Both the position numbers and the translations under genes were made by a program. The notes below the pieces were generated by a model. That model made no database searches. It was not told the DNA's origin and was given only the letters and a program-made list of their open reading frames with translations. 64,000 bases of DNA from Paracoccus sediminis (lineage in GTDB: Bacteria > Pseudomonadota > Alphaproteobacteria > Rhodobacterales > Rhodobacteraceae): NCBI RefSeq assembly GCF_900188295.1, contig NZ_FZNM01000007.1:83279-147278 (forward strand), in the 5' to 3' direction. Positions 58,039 through 64,000 of the stretch are shown here, one piece after another; the first letter of the stretch is position 1, and each line of letters starts with the position of its first letter.

Positions 58039-58527
58039 ATGAACCCCAAGCACGACAAGCCGACCGAAAGGCGCCCGGACCGGCGCGCGCTCAGCAGCGG
58101 TGCGCGTTTCTATGCGGTGCAGGCGCTGTATCAGATGGAAGCCTCGGGCCAGTCCGCCGATCGCGTCCTGCGAGAATTTGAAATCCATCGCCTGGGCGCC
58201 GAGGACGAAGACGGGCGGTATCTGCCCGCAGACGAGGCGCTGTTCGCGCGCGTTGTCGATGCCGCGGTGAACTGGCAGTCGCGCATCGACCAGGCAACGG
58301 ACCGTGGCCTTGTCGCCAAATGGCCCATCGACCGGATTGACCCGGTGCTGCGCGCGCTGTTTCGCGCGGCAGGCGCCGAACTGGTGACGCCCAAGACCCC
58401 CCCAAAGGTCGTCATCTCGGAATACGTCCGGCTGGCCGAGGCGTTCTTTCCAGACAGCCGAGAACCCAAATTCGTGAACGCGGTGCTGGATCACGTCGCG
58501 CGGGAATTGCAGCCCGAGGCTTTCTGA
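58039..58527 (+). CDS. nusB: Transcription antitermination factor NusB
   Basis: All-helical NusB, which with S10 and other Nus factors supports rRNA antitermination. 162 residues with ALSSGARFYAVQALYQME at the N-terminus and PPKVVISEYVRLAEAFFPDSREPKFVNAVLDHVA near the end (the conserved E-Y-V-x-L-A and NAVLD motifs). AGGA precedes ATG 58039. It is next to ribE, but ribH, the usual partner directly before nusB, is missing here. Confidence 0.95.
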   Translation: MNPKHDKPTERRPDRRALSSGARFYAVQALYQMEASGQSADRVLREFEIHRLGAEDEDGRYLPADEALFARVVDAAVNWQSRIDQATDRGLVAKWPIDRIDPVLRALFRAAGAELVTPKTPPKVVISEYVRLAEAFFPDSREPKFVNAVLDHVARELQPEAF

Positions 58528-58540
58528 GCGGGCCTCGCAG

Positions 58541-58562
58541 ATGCCGTTGACGGCATGTTTTT
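58541..58562 (+). terminator. Intrinsic terminator after nusB
   Basis: ATGCCG pairs with CGGCAT around TTGA and is followed by GTTTTT, 13 bases after the nusB stop. Confidence 0.85.
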
Positions 58563-59007
58563 GAACGTTGGCAAGATTGGACTGCCCCTCTGGCAGTAAA
58601 GCCGATTGCAGCCAAGCCACGAACGACCGTGTTGCGTGTCAATTCTGCAACAAGTCGCTGCATCGCAACCTGATCCTCCCATGCCTGCATCGAATGCAGT
58701 CACGGCAATGTTTCAAGCGTGAATCGTTGCAAAGCTGCGACGGCATTTCAACGCCATTCTATTTTCTGAATAAAGATTAACAGGTTGTGACAGAGCGAAA
58801 CAGGTTCCCAATTGGGATATCAAACCTGTGTTTCGGCGGATTCCTGCGTATGGCCCGGCGACAGGTTCAATCTCACTTTTTCGTGAATTTGCAAGGTTTG
58901 GCGCGGGTCTGTGAACCGGCGCGGGGGAAACCTACTTCATCCCTTGCAGAGATGCTCTGGCGCCGGTTGGCGGCCAGAACAACGAAAACTCAGCTCGTGA
59001 GGAACAG
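58563..59007. other. Leader region of the DUF481 gene (445 bp)
   Basis: No convincing gene. It is AT-richer than its surroundings around 58740-58800 (CTATTTTCTGAATAAAG), where the promoter probably lies. At 58800-58829, ACAGGTT and AACCTGT enclose an inner CCCAATTGGG palindrome, a nested hairpin likely to be in the 5' leader of the outer-membrane gene. Confidence 0.55.
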
Positions 59008-59973
59008 ATGAAAAAAGTTACGCTGCTGACCGGCACCGCCGCGCTGATGGCCGCCTTGTCCGCCCCGGCGTTCGCGCAAAGCGAAATTTCGGCCGGCGCC
59101 GATGCGACGGGCGTGTCGGCCATCAACGATCGCATCATTGATGTCGAGGATGCCGTCCAGGACGATTTCGACCGGGATCGGGACGATGCCCGCTTTGGCA
59201 ACCCGGATCGCCGCGAAGGCCTGTTCGGTTCGGTCGCCCTGACCTATGCCGGAAGCACTGGCAACGACGAAAGCCAGGACTTTTCGCTGGCTGGCCGCGT
59301 GTCCAGCAACCAAGGCCCCTTCCAGCAGTCGGTCGGCATGCTGATCGAATTCGGTGAAGACGACCAAGGCAACAAGGACAACGAAGAAGTCTCGACCATC
59401 TATGATGGCGCCTACTACTTCAATGATCGCCTTTACGCCTTCGTGCTGGGTCGGTTCAGCATTGATGGTCTGGCCAATGGCGATGCTGATTACGACGGTC
59501 AGCCGGACGAAGAAATCTCCGAGAAGCTGGGCGACTTCGCCCGCGATGGCTTTATCGGCGTTGGTCCCGGCTATCGCGTTATCAACACCGATACGACCGC
59601 ATGGCGCGTGCAGGCCGGTATCGGCTATCGCTATACCCAAACCGGTGCGCAAAAGTCGGGCTTCGATCTGACCGATGACGATGGGGATGGCATCTATGTC
59701 CGCGAGGATGTGGCGGACTCGTCCGACAGCGGCGTGGGCTACATCGTGTCGTCGCGTCTGTATCACCGCTTCAACGACATGGTGTTCATCACCAATGACA
59801 CCGACTATCTGTCGTCGGAAGATTCGGACGACGTGATTACGAACCAGTTCGGCGTCAACTTCAAGATGTCGGATCAGTTGGCGACCCGTGTCAGCTATAC
59901 CACGGAATATCAGGAGAACCGTCCGGTTCGCACGGACAACACCCTGGGCGTGTCCGTCGTCTACGGTTTCTGA
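59008..59973 (+). CDS. DUF481 family outer-membrane protein
   Basis: A 321-residue exported protein: signal peptide ending SAPAFAQ, then an acidic low-complexity stretch, then alternating hydrophobic/hydrophilic strands compatible with a small beta-barrel, ending in the C-terminal Phe (VSVVYGF) recognised by the BAM complex. The repeat structure (LFGSVALTYAGSTGND, FVLGRFSIDGL, YRYTQTGAQ, LATRVSYTTEY) matches DUF481/YdiY-type salt-induced outer-membrane proteins. It is highly acidic, with DDDGDGIYV resembling a calcium-type loop. Codon use and a clean terminator suggest strong expression. It is preceded by GAGGAAC before ATG. Confidence 0.88.
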   Translation: MKKVTLLTGTAALMAALSAPAFAQSEISAGADATGVSAINDRIIDVEDAVQDDFDRDRDDARFGNPDRREGLFGSVALTYAGSTGNDESQDFSLAGRVSSNQGPFQQSVGMLIEFGEDDQGNKDNEEVSTIYDGAYYFNDRLYAFVLGRFSIDGLANGDADYDGQPDEEISEKLGDFARDGFIGVGPGYRVINTDTTAWRVQAGIGYRYTQTGAQKSGFDLTDDDGDGIYVREDVADSSDSGVGYIVSSRLYHRFNDMVFITNDTDYLSSEDSDDVITNQFGVNFKMSDQLATRVSYTTEYQENRPVRTDNTLGVSVVYGF

Positions 59974-59995
59974 TCCTCGTTTCTGAAGCAAGCAA

Positions 59996-60022
59996 GGGGC
60001 GGTCGCAAGGCCGCCCTTTTCT
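59996..60022 (+). terminator. Intrinsic terminator after the DUF481 gene
   Basis: GGGCGG pairs with CCGCCC around an eight-base loop and is followed by TTTTCT, 24 bases after the stop. Confidence 0.85.
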
Positions 60023-60059
60023 ATTCGAAAACGCCGTTGCCGGGACACAAAGGGGAAAG

Positions 60060-60226
60060 GGTGGCGGGAACCGCAGCGACCGGAGCGGCACGAGATTTCC
60101 CGAAAGCCTGGATTACCAGGTGGGCGCCGGATAACGAGACCAGGGTCACGCCAGAGCCAGCCCCCTCGGAAAGATTATAGGCCAGTGGAAAAATGGCCAC
60201 GCACGAGAAGAGCAGAAACCCGCCGT
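60060..60226 (+). ncRNA. Candidate structured RNA between the DUF481 gene and mmcB
   Basis: No ORF fits here. Complementary GGCGGG (60063-60068) and CCCGCC (60219-60224) could close a domain containing three local hairpins: CCGC...GCGG (60071-60088), CCTGG-ATTA-CCAGG (60107-60120) and GGCCA...TGGCC (60180-60198). It does not match RNase P, tmRNA, 6S or SRP RNA hallmarks that I can recall. Could be an sRNA or mmcB leader. Confidence 0.35.
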
Positions 60227-60301
60227 ATCAACAGCTAGGGGCAGGGGGGTCGGGTTTCAAGCGGGTTGAAGAAAGTTGCCGCTTCGTTCTATCATGCTGC
60301 G

Positions 60302-60766
60302 ATGAACCAGCTCGACCCCTCCCTTCCTGCAATGCCGGGCCAGCGGCTGGCCCGCGGCGTCGCGCGCCTGTTGCGCAGCATGGATCATGCGGTGCTGACC
60401 GAATTCGTTCCCAGCCGAGGGCTGCGCGTCGATGTCATCAGCATGGGACCGAAAGGCGAATTCTGGATCGTCGAATGCAAAAGCTGCCGCGCCGATTTCA
60501 TGGGCGACCAGAAATGGCGGGGTTATGTCGAATGGTGTGACCGCTATTTCTGGGCGGTCGATTGTGATTTTCCGGTCGAGCTTCTTCCGGGGGAAACGGG
60601 CTTGATCTGCGCGGATGCCTATGGGGCCGAAATTCAGCGCATGGCGCCGGAAACCCGTCTCGCCGGTGCCCGCCGATCCAGGGTCATGCGCGATTTCGCC
60701 CGCGTGTCCGCATCACGGCTTCAATGCCTGACCGATCCCGAGGCATTCAACGCCGCGGCTTTTTAG
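60302..60766 (+). CDS. mmcB: MmcB family DNA repair protein
   Basis: Homologue of Caulobacter MmcB, a restriction-endonuclease-fold protein linked to repair of mitomycin C damage. The 154-residue chain shows the PD-(D/E)xK-like core VDVISMGPKGEFWIVECKSC, followed by FMGDQKWRGYVEWCDRYFWAV. The N-terminus LARGVARLLRSMDHAVLTEF is typical. The ATG at 60302 is used; a TTG at 60266 would extend it by 12 residues. Its 3' end overlaps the convergent DUF6324-like gene by 20 bases. Confidence 0.9.
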   Translation: MNQLDPSLPAMPGQRLARGVARLLRSMDHAVLTEFVPSRGLRVDVISMGPKGEFWIVECKSCRADFMGDQKWRGYVEWCDRYFWAVDCDFPVELLPGETGLICADAYGAEIQRMAPETRLAGARRSRVMRDFARVSASRLQCLTDPEAFNAAAF

Positions 60767-60965
60767 GTTTGCTGGCCTTGGTGCCGATTTGCCGCGCGGC
60801 CTCGGCCGCAGCCAGCAGCTCCTCAGCGATCTCGGTGGCCTCGTCGGGGTCGAAATCCAGCGGCAGGTCGATGCCCTCGGCCTCCAGATAGATCCGCACC
60901 ATGCCCTGATCCGTCGGTCCGACCTGAAGGTTGGCCGCGACCGTGCTTTGGCTGTTAATGCTCAT
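60747..60965 (-). CDS. Small DUF6324-like protein
   Basis: A 72-residue acidic protein with a basic tail (KASKPKKPRR). The core VGPTDQGMVRIYLEAEGIDLPLDFDP then a helix ATEIAEELLAAAEAARQ looks like a conserved Rhodobacterales small protein, which I believe is DUF6324. Function unknown. The third start codon of a GTG-ATG-x-ATG cluster (60965) is chosen because AAGGGG lies eight bases upstream. Converges with mmcB and overlaps its end by 20 bases. Confidence 0.78.
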   Translation of the reverse strand: MSINSQSTVAANLQVGPTDQGMVRIYLEAEGIDLPLDFDPDEATEIAEELLAAAEAARQIGTKASKPKKPRR

Positions 60966-61067
60966 CGTCATCACCCCTTGCTGTGATCGCTTTCTGTAAC
61001 GTGGCTGCTATTTCCCGGCAAGACGGGCTTGCAACAGCCCGCATCCGGCGTTACAGAACGCATCCGT

Positions 61068-61144
61068 GCCGCCTTAGCTCAGCCGGTTAGAGCGCTAGAT
61101 TGTGGATCTAGAGGTCCCCCGTTCGAGCCGGGGAGGCGGTACCA
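61068..61144 (+). tRNA. tRNA-His, anticodon GTG, lacking G-1
   Basis: Cloverleaf with acceptor GCCGCCT/AGGCGGT (first pair G-T), anticodon stem CTAGA/TCTAG with loop TTGTGGA giving GTG, and T arm CCCCCGTTCGAGCCGGGG. Encoded CCA at 61142-61144. The base before G1 is T and the discriminator is A, not the G-1:C73 pair almost universal for tRNA-His. Confidence 0.96.
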
Positions 61145-61249
61145 TCTTCCCCGGACATGATCGTGATTATTCTTCCGCCTTGCGGAACAATGGCCTGTCC
61201 GATGGGTTTAGGCCTTGATGGTGACAATCACACCGGAGGAAAAACCACG

Positions 61250-61687
61250 ATGGCTCAATCCAACAATCCTAGCTTCGACGACATGAAGAAAGACGCTTCG
61301 GCAGCTGGCCAGCAGGCGAAATCCGACGTCCGTGAAGGCGCGAAAAAGATCGGTGACGATATCCGCGACACGGCGGACAAGCTATCGCAGAATTCAAGCG
61401 CCGAAAACCTCAAGGACAAGGGCGCCGACATGGCGCAGAACGTCCGCGAAACCGCCCAGGATTATGTCGAACGCGCCCGCGAGGTCGGCGGCGAATACGC
61501 AGGCCGCGCCAAGGCCGAGGCAGAGCGTCTGTACAACCAGGGGCAGCAGCGCGCCTCGGATGTCGCGCATTATGCCGAGGAACGCTATGACGAAGTGTCC
61601 GAGATGGTGCGTCGCAATCCCGCCCAGGCGCTTGGCATCGCGGCCGGAGTCGGCTTTTTGATCGGCCTGATCCTTTCGCGTCGCTGA
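61250..61687 (+). CDS. DUF883 (ElaB/YqjD-like) membrane-anchored protein
   Basis: A 145-residue protein with a long hydrophilic helix (residues about 10-115, rich in Ala, Glu, Lys and Asp) and one C-terminal membrane segment (ALGIAAGVGFLIGLILSRR), the layout of ElaB/YqjD/YgaM proteins that tether to the membrane and can bind ribosomes in E. coli. ATG 61250 follows GGAGGAAAAA. The next gene starts eight bases later, so they form a two-gene unit. Confidence 0.88.
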   Translation: MAQSNNPSFDDMKKDASAAGQQAKSDVREGAKKIGDDIRDTADKLSQNSSAENLKDKGADMAQNVRETAQDYVERAREVGGEYAGRAKAEAERLYNQGQQRASDVAHYAEERYDEVSEMVRRNPAQALGIAAGVGFLIGLILSRR

Positions 61688-61695
61688 GGTTTCCC

Positions 61696-62349
61696 ATGTT
61701 CGATTATGCGCAGCGTCTGCAACTTGCCCTCAAGGACACGGTGCGCAGGTCGGTCATAAAGGCGGCGGCCGGGGTTATCCTGGTCGTTGCCGTTGGCTTT
61801 CTGATCGCGTCCTTGTGGTCCTTTCTGGCACATAACCTGCGCTTGGGTCCAACCTTGGCGTCATTGATCGTGGGCGGAATATTCGTGCTGATCGCGCTGA
61901 TCCTCTTGGCAGTCGCAAAGCGGACCAAGCACGAAATGCCCACCAAGGACGATCTCCGCAAGGAGGTCGAGGCAAGGATCAGCCTGGCCAGGGATGCGGC
62001 GGTCGATAAGGTCAGGATCGAAGCGGATCGGATGCTGGACCGGGCAGGGAACAAGGCTGCCTCTCTCATGGATCAGGCGAGTTACCGGGCCAACAAGCTG
62101 GCGGACGATACCGAACGCCGAGTCTATGGCGTGGCCCGCCATGCCGCCGAAACGGTCGGATTGACGGCAAGCAACATCACCACAGTCCGTGCCAAGGTCG
62201 ATGACGCGGCAGAAACCCTGTCGCGCGCCAACAACAGCAACGCGGCAAGCATCGCGAAACTGATCGGAGCGTTTGCCGTCGGCGTCACGCTGGCTGCGAA
62301 GCTGAAAGAAACGCGGGATGGTCCTGATTACGAGGACGACATTCTGTAA
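61696..62349 (+). CDS. Phage holin superfamily (DUF1469-type) membrane protein
   Basis: A 217-residue protein with two N-terminal membrane segments (AAAGVILVVAVGFLIASLWSFLA and LIVGGIFVLIALILLAVAK, about residues 23-75) followed by a long Ala-rich helical tail. It matches the putative holin-superfamily (DUF1469) proteins that commonly follow DUF883 genes in chromosomes; it is not evidence of a prophage. The pair is probably an envelope-stress or stationary-phase unit (inference). Confidence 0.82.
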   Translation: MFDYAQRLQLALKDTVRRSVIKAAAGVILVVAVGFLIASLWSFLAHNLRLGPTLASLIVGGIFVLIALILLAVAKRTKHEMPTKDDLRKEVEARISLARDAAVDKVRIEADRMLDRAGNKAASLMDQASYRANKLADDTERRVYGVARHAAETVGLTASNITTVRAKVDDAAETLSRANNSNAASIAKLIGAFAVGVTLAAKLKETRDGPDYEDDIL

Positions 62350-62352
62350 ATG

Positions 62353-62380
62353 ACATGGGCCGCAGTGTGCGGCCCATGTT
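62353..62380. terminator. Hairpin after the holin-like gene
   Basis: ACATGGGCCGCA pairs with TGCGGCCCATGT around GTG; twelve perfect pairs but only two T after the arm. It lies between converging genes and probably terminates or protects both messages. Confidence 0.65.
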
Positions 62381-62395
62381 CATCAAAACGATCGG

Positions 62396-62758
62396 TCAGG
62401 CGTTGGCTTCCCTGATCTTGTCGGCCGCCATCTTGTCGTAACCGATGCCCTTCTGATCCAGCAATTGATCCAGTTCGCCCGACAGCGTCATCTCTGTAAT
62501 GATATCGCAGCCACCTACGAATTCGCCCTTGACATAAAGCTGAGGAATGGTCGGCCAGTCCGAAAAATTCTTGATGCCCTGTCGAATATCATCATCTGCC
62601 AAGACGTTCACGTCTTGATAATCAACGCCCATGTAATTCAGGACGCCCACGACACGGCTGGAAAAGCCGCATTGCGGCATGTCCCGCGTTCCCTTCATGA
62701 ACAGCACGACGTCCGACGCGTCCACCAGTCCCTGAATCTTATCCGTTACTTCCGTCAT
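62396..62758 (-). CDS. grxD: Monothiol glutaredoxin GrxD
   Basis: CGFS-type glutaredoxin that carries 2Fe-2S clusters for cluster trafficking. The 120-residue protein has [18 protein letters not shown] (active Cys in CGFS), [19 protein letters not shown], and an acidic C-terminal helix. ATG 62758 has AGGA eight bases upstream; ATG 62767 lies too close to it. It follows bolA in the same direction, and GrxD-BolA proteins form a cluster-binding complex in well-studied systems. Confidence 0.95.
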   Translation of the reverse strand: MTEVTDKIQGLVDASDVVLFMKGTRDMPQCGFSSRVVGVLNYMGVDYQDVNVLADDDIRQGIKNFSDWPTIPQLYVKGEFVGGCDIITEMTLSGELDQLLDQKGIGYDKMAADKIREANA

Positions 62759-62806
62759 GTTTTTCATCCTGTTTCCGATGATCTGGCCAAGGGGCAGGAG
62801 CCTCGG

Positions 62807-63046
62807 TCAGGGGGCTTTCGTCGTCAGTGCAAGGGCGTGCAACTCGCCGGACTTGCCGGCCATCTTGCCTTGCAGGGCGGCATAAACGGCCCGCTGCTGC
62901 TGAACCCGGTTCTGGCCGCGAAAACTTTCATCGATCACCTCGGCCGCATAATGATTTCCATCGCCAGCAAGATCGGTGATGGTGATCTGCGCATGTGGAA
63001 ACGCTGCGCGTATGAGGGCTTCGATGTCATGAGCTTCCATGGCCAT
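62807..63046 (-). CDS. BolA family protein
   Basis: A 79-residue BolA/IbaG-like protein with a class II KH-like fold. IEALIRAAFPHAQITITDLAGDGNHYAAEVI, the HxxxE-type loop, and QNRVQQQRAVYAALQGKM are the family pattern (positions about 7-62, given in part). ATG 63046 follows AAGGA. It precedes grxD by 48 bases, the common pairing in alphaproteobacteria. Confidence 0.93.
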   Translation of the reverse strand: MAMEAHDIEALIRAAFPHAQITITDLAGDGNHYAAEVIDESFRGQNRVQQQRAVYAALQGKMAGKSGELHALALTTKAP

Positions 63047-63111
63047 GGGGCGATCCTTCTGCCTTTGCCATCCTGATGTAGGGGAAGCCTGGAAGTGTCG
63101 CAAGGCCAACG

Positions 63112-63137
63112 AAAAAGGCCGCGCGGGTTGCGCGACC
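63112..63137 (-). terminator. Terminator after the small lipoprotein gene
   Basis: On the minus strand GGTCGCGC pairs with GCGCGGCC (one T-G) around AACCC, followed by TTTTTC. It lies between the lipoprotein and bolA, separating them. Confidence 0.8.
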
Positions 63138-63159
63138 GTTTCGAGGCCGGTTTGGCGGA

Positions 63160-63327
63160 TCATTCCGCCGTGGCGGCGCCCACCGTTCCGCCCACCACGG
63201 CGCCTGCGGGACCGGCAACCGCCAATCCGCCCAGTCCGCCGGTCGCGGCGCGTTGAGTCGCAGTTTCACCACAGGCCGCCAAGGCCAAAACCATCCCGCC
63301 CAGCACACTTGCCGTCAAAAGTCGCAT
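63160..63327 (-). CDS. 55-residue glycine-zipper lipoprotein
   Basis: A small gene easily missed by length cut-offs. It reads MRLLTASVLGGMVLALAACG, a lipoprotein signal peptide with lipobox LAAC (Cys19), then a Gly/Ala-rich tail GGLGGLAVAGPAGAVVGG and on to TAE. The start has AAAGGA seven bases upstream and the gene has its own terminator. Similar Gly-rich lipoproteins are widespread in Rhodobacterales; function unknown. Its zipper resembles part of the DUF1236 protein at 32 kb. Confidence 0.85.
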   Translation of the reverse strand: MRLLTASVLGGMVLALAACGETATQRAATGGLGGLAVAGPAGAVVGGTVGAATAE

Positions 63328-63448
63328 CAGATGTCCTTTCCGCGCGCCCAGATGCGCCCATGGTCACAAAAGCGTCAGCCGCGGGATAAAGTTCCAATTC
63401 CCATGAAAAGATGTGAGTTCACGCCGAAACGCAAAATGTTGTCTTGTT

Positions 63449-63896
63449 TTAAGCGATCTGTTTCTGAGGGCTGTCGGGCTGCTTTCGGATATCTCCGGGG
63501 TGTTCAGAAAGCACCACTTGCAAGGCGTGGAAATGATGCTCTGGCGAAGCGACCTTTCGTACCGATTTAAATGCCGTCGGCTCTGTCGAGTGGGGCAGAT
63601 GCTTCATCAGCCTACCGTCCGTGCTCTCGACCGTTTCTTTCCGCCAGGCCGCCTGCGGATTGCAGAGCCAACCAGCGGCACCGATCCGATCCTCCAGCCG
63701 CCGCCAGGTCGAAAACTCGGTGCCGCCATCAAAGGTTCTCGACTGGCGCGCCTCGGCGGGCAGGGGCGCCAGCTCCGCAATCAGTACTTCCATGTCCGGC
63801 TCGGAGTGGCGATCCTCATTGCGCATGACAGCAGTAAACCGGGTAATCCGCTCGACCAGCAAGGCAACATTCCTGACTTGCAGAAGTGACACACTC
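63449..63896 (-). pseudogene. IS30 family transposase remnant (frameshifted)
   Basis: The C-terminal part of an IS30-type DDE transposase. LLVERITRFT, NEDRHSEPDMEVLIAELAPLP, TFDGGTEF (second catalytic Asp kept) and KETVESTDGRL (catalytic Glu kept) are recognisable. After HSTEPTA the homology jumps to another frame (LNRYERSLRQS...TPEISES), pointing to one extra T near 63565-63571. The 5' half with the first Asp and helix-turn-helix is gone, cut where the next element begins. Non-functional. Confidence 0.87.
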
Positions 63897-63904
63897 TCAC
63901 TTCG

Positions 63905-64000
63905 CTGAGAACTCACGCCGAAGCGCAAATCGTTGTTTTTCTTCTACTCCAGTCTGTTTCTGATGGCCATCAGGTTGCTCTCGAAGACCTCCGCGGGTGT
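63905..64000 (-). mobile_element. 3' end of a second IS30 family element
   Basis: Bases 63944-64000 encode the last 18 residues of an IS30 transposase on the minus strand, ending TPAEVFESNLMAIRNRLE then TAG; the rest lies beyond the window. The downstream GCGCTTCGGCGTGAG (about 63910-63925) is probably the terminal repeat. The same end, about 70% alike, occurs at 63413-63510 in the neighbouring remnant. Confidence 0.82.

Noticed and set aside
60060..60226. RNase P RNA or tmRNA
   Set aside because: Too short and lacks the conserved RNase P core blocks and any tRNA-like ends; an AGAAACCC fragment alone is not evidence.
61696..62349. Prophage signal from a holin-family protein
   Set aside because: This family is common in chromosomes beside DUF883 genes; no other phage genes are near.

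Overview
The window looks like a chromosomal segment of an alphaproteobacterium of the order Rhodobacterales, most likely Paracoccus or a close relative. The evidence is high G+C, a RpoD with an acidic N-terminal region, gene pairs typical of the group (nrdR-ribD, fdxA-carD, SUV3-type helicase plus S4 protein, monothiol glutaredoxin plus BolA, MmcB, a DUF6324-like protein), and a tRNA-His without the usual extra G at position -1. Genus assignment is inference. Most of the window is tightly packed core genome with many 4-base start/stop overlaps; clear mobile DNA appears only at the right edge.

Region by region. 1-14 kb: 3' part of rpoD, rmuC, a YjbQ protein, nrdR-ribD, a penicillin-acylase-family protein whose nucleophile position is Gly, a 3-hydroxyisobutyrate-dehydrogenase-like enzyme, a metallo-beta-lactamase-like protein with a disulfide-type flavoprotein, a divergent DgoK-like protein, a YmdB phosphodiesterase and an SLC13/TrkA_C transporter. 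14-26 kb: yebC, argO, a DMT exporter, glyA, nadK, alr-mlaE-mlaF, phoH-ybeY-corC, a lysophospholipase-like hydrolase with an SCP2 protein, and a TPR protein. 26-32 kb: SUV3-like helicase with an HslR-like S4 protein, ferredoxin, carD, a GNAT, tRNA-Arg(TCT), and a secreted DUF1236 protein.

32-44 kb is the main accessory catabolic region: an APC permease, a LysR regulator, and a divergent eight-gene unit encoding a branched-chain-amino-acid-type ABC importer (binding protein, two ATPases, two permeases) followed by a GMC oxidoreductase, a gamma-glutamyltransferase-family Ntn hydrolase and a D-2-hydroxyacid dehydrogenase, ending in a strong terminator. It reads as import and breakdown of one unknown compound. 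44-49 kb holds dctA divergent from dctB-dctD; the DctD has lost the GAFTGA loop and the Walker B acid. 48.7-52.5 kb is a sulfate/thiosulfate importer operon (cysA-sbp-cysT-cysW), followed at 52.7-57.2 kb by a capsule block (kpsS, outer-membrane exporter, kpsC).

57-63 kb: ribE and nusB, a DUF481 outer-membrane protein, mmcB, tRNA-His(GTG), a DUF883 plus holin-like membrane pair, and grxD-bolA with a 55-residue lipoprotein. The last 550 bases hold a frameshifted IS30-family transposase remnant and the 3' end of a second IS30 transposase running off the window.

No CRISPR array, prophage, integrase or recognisable defence system was seen. The most interesting material is the unknown-substrate importer/catabolic operon, three enzymes or regulators that keep their fold signature but have lost key residues (acylase, DgoK-like, DctD), and several structured non-coding segments.
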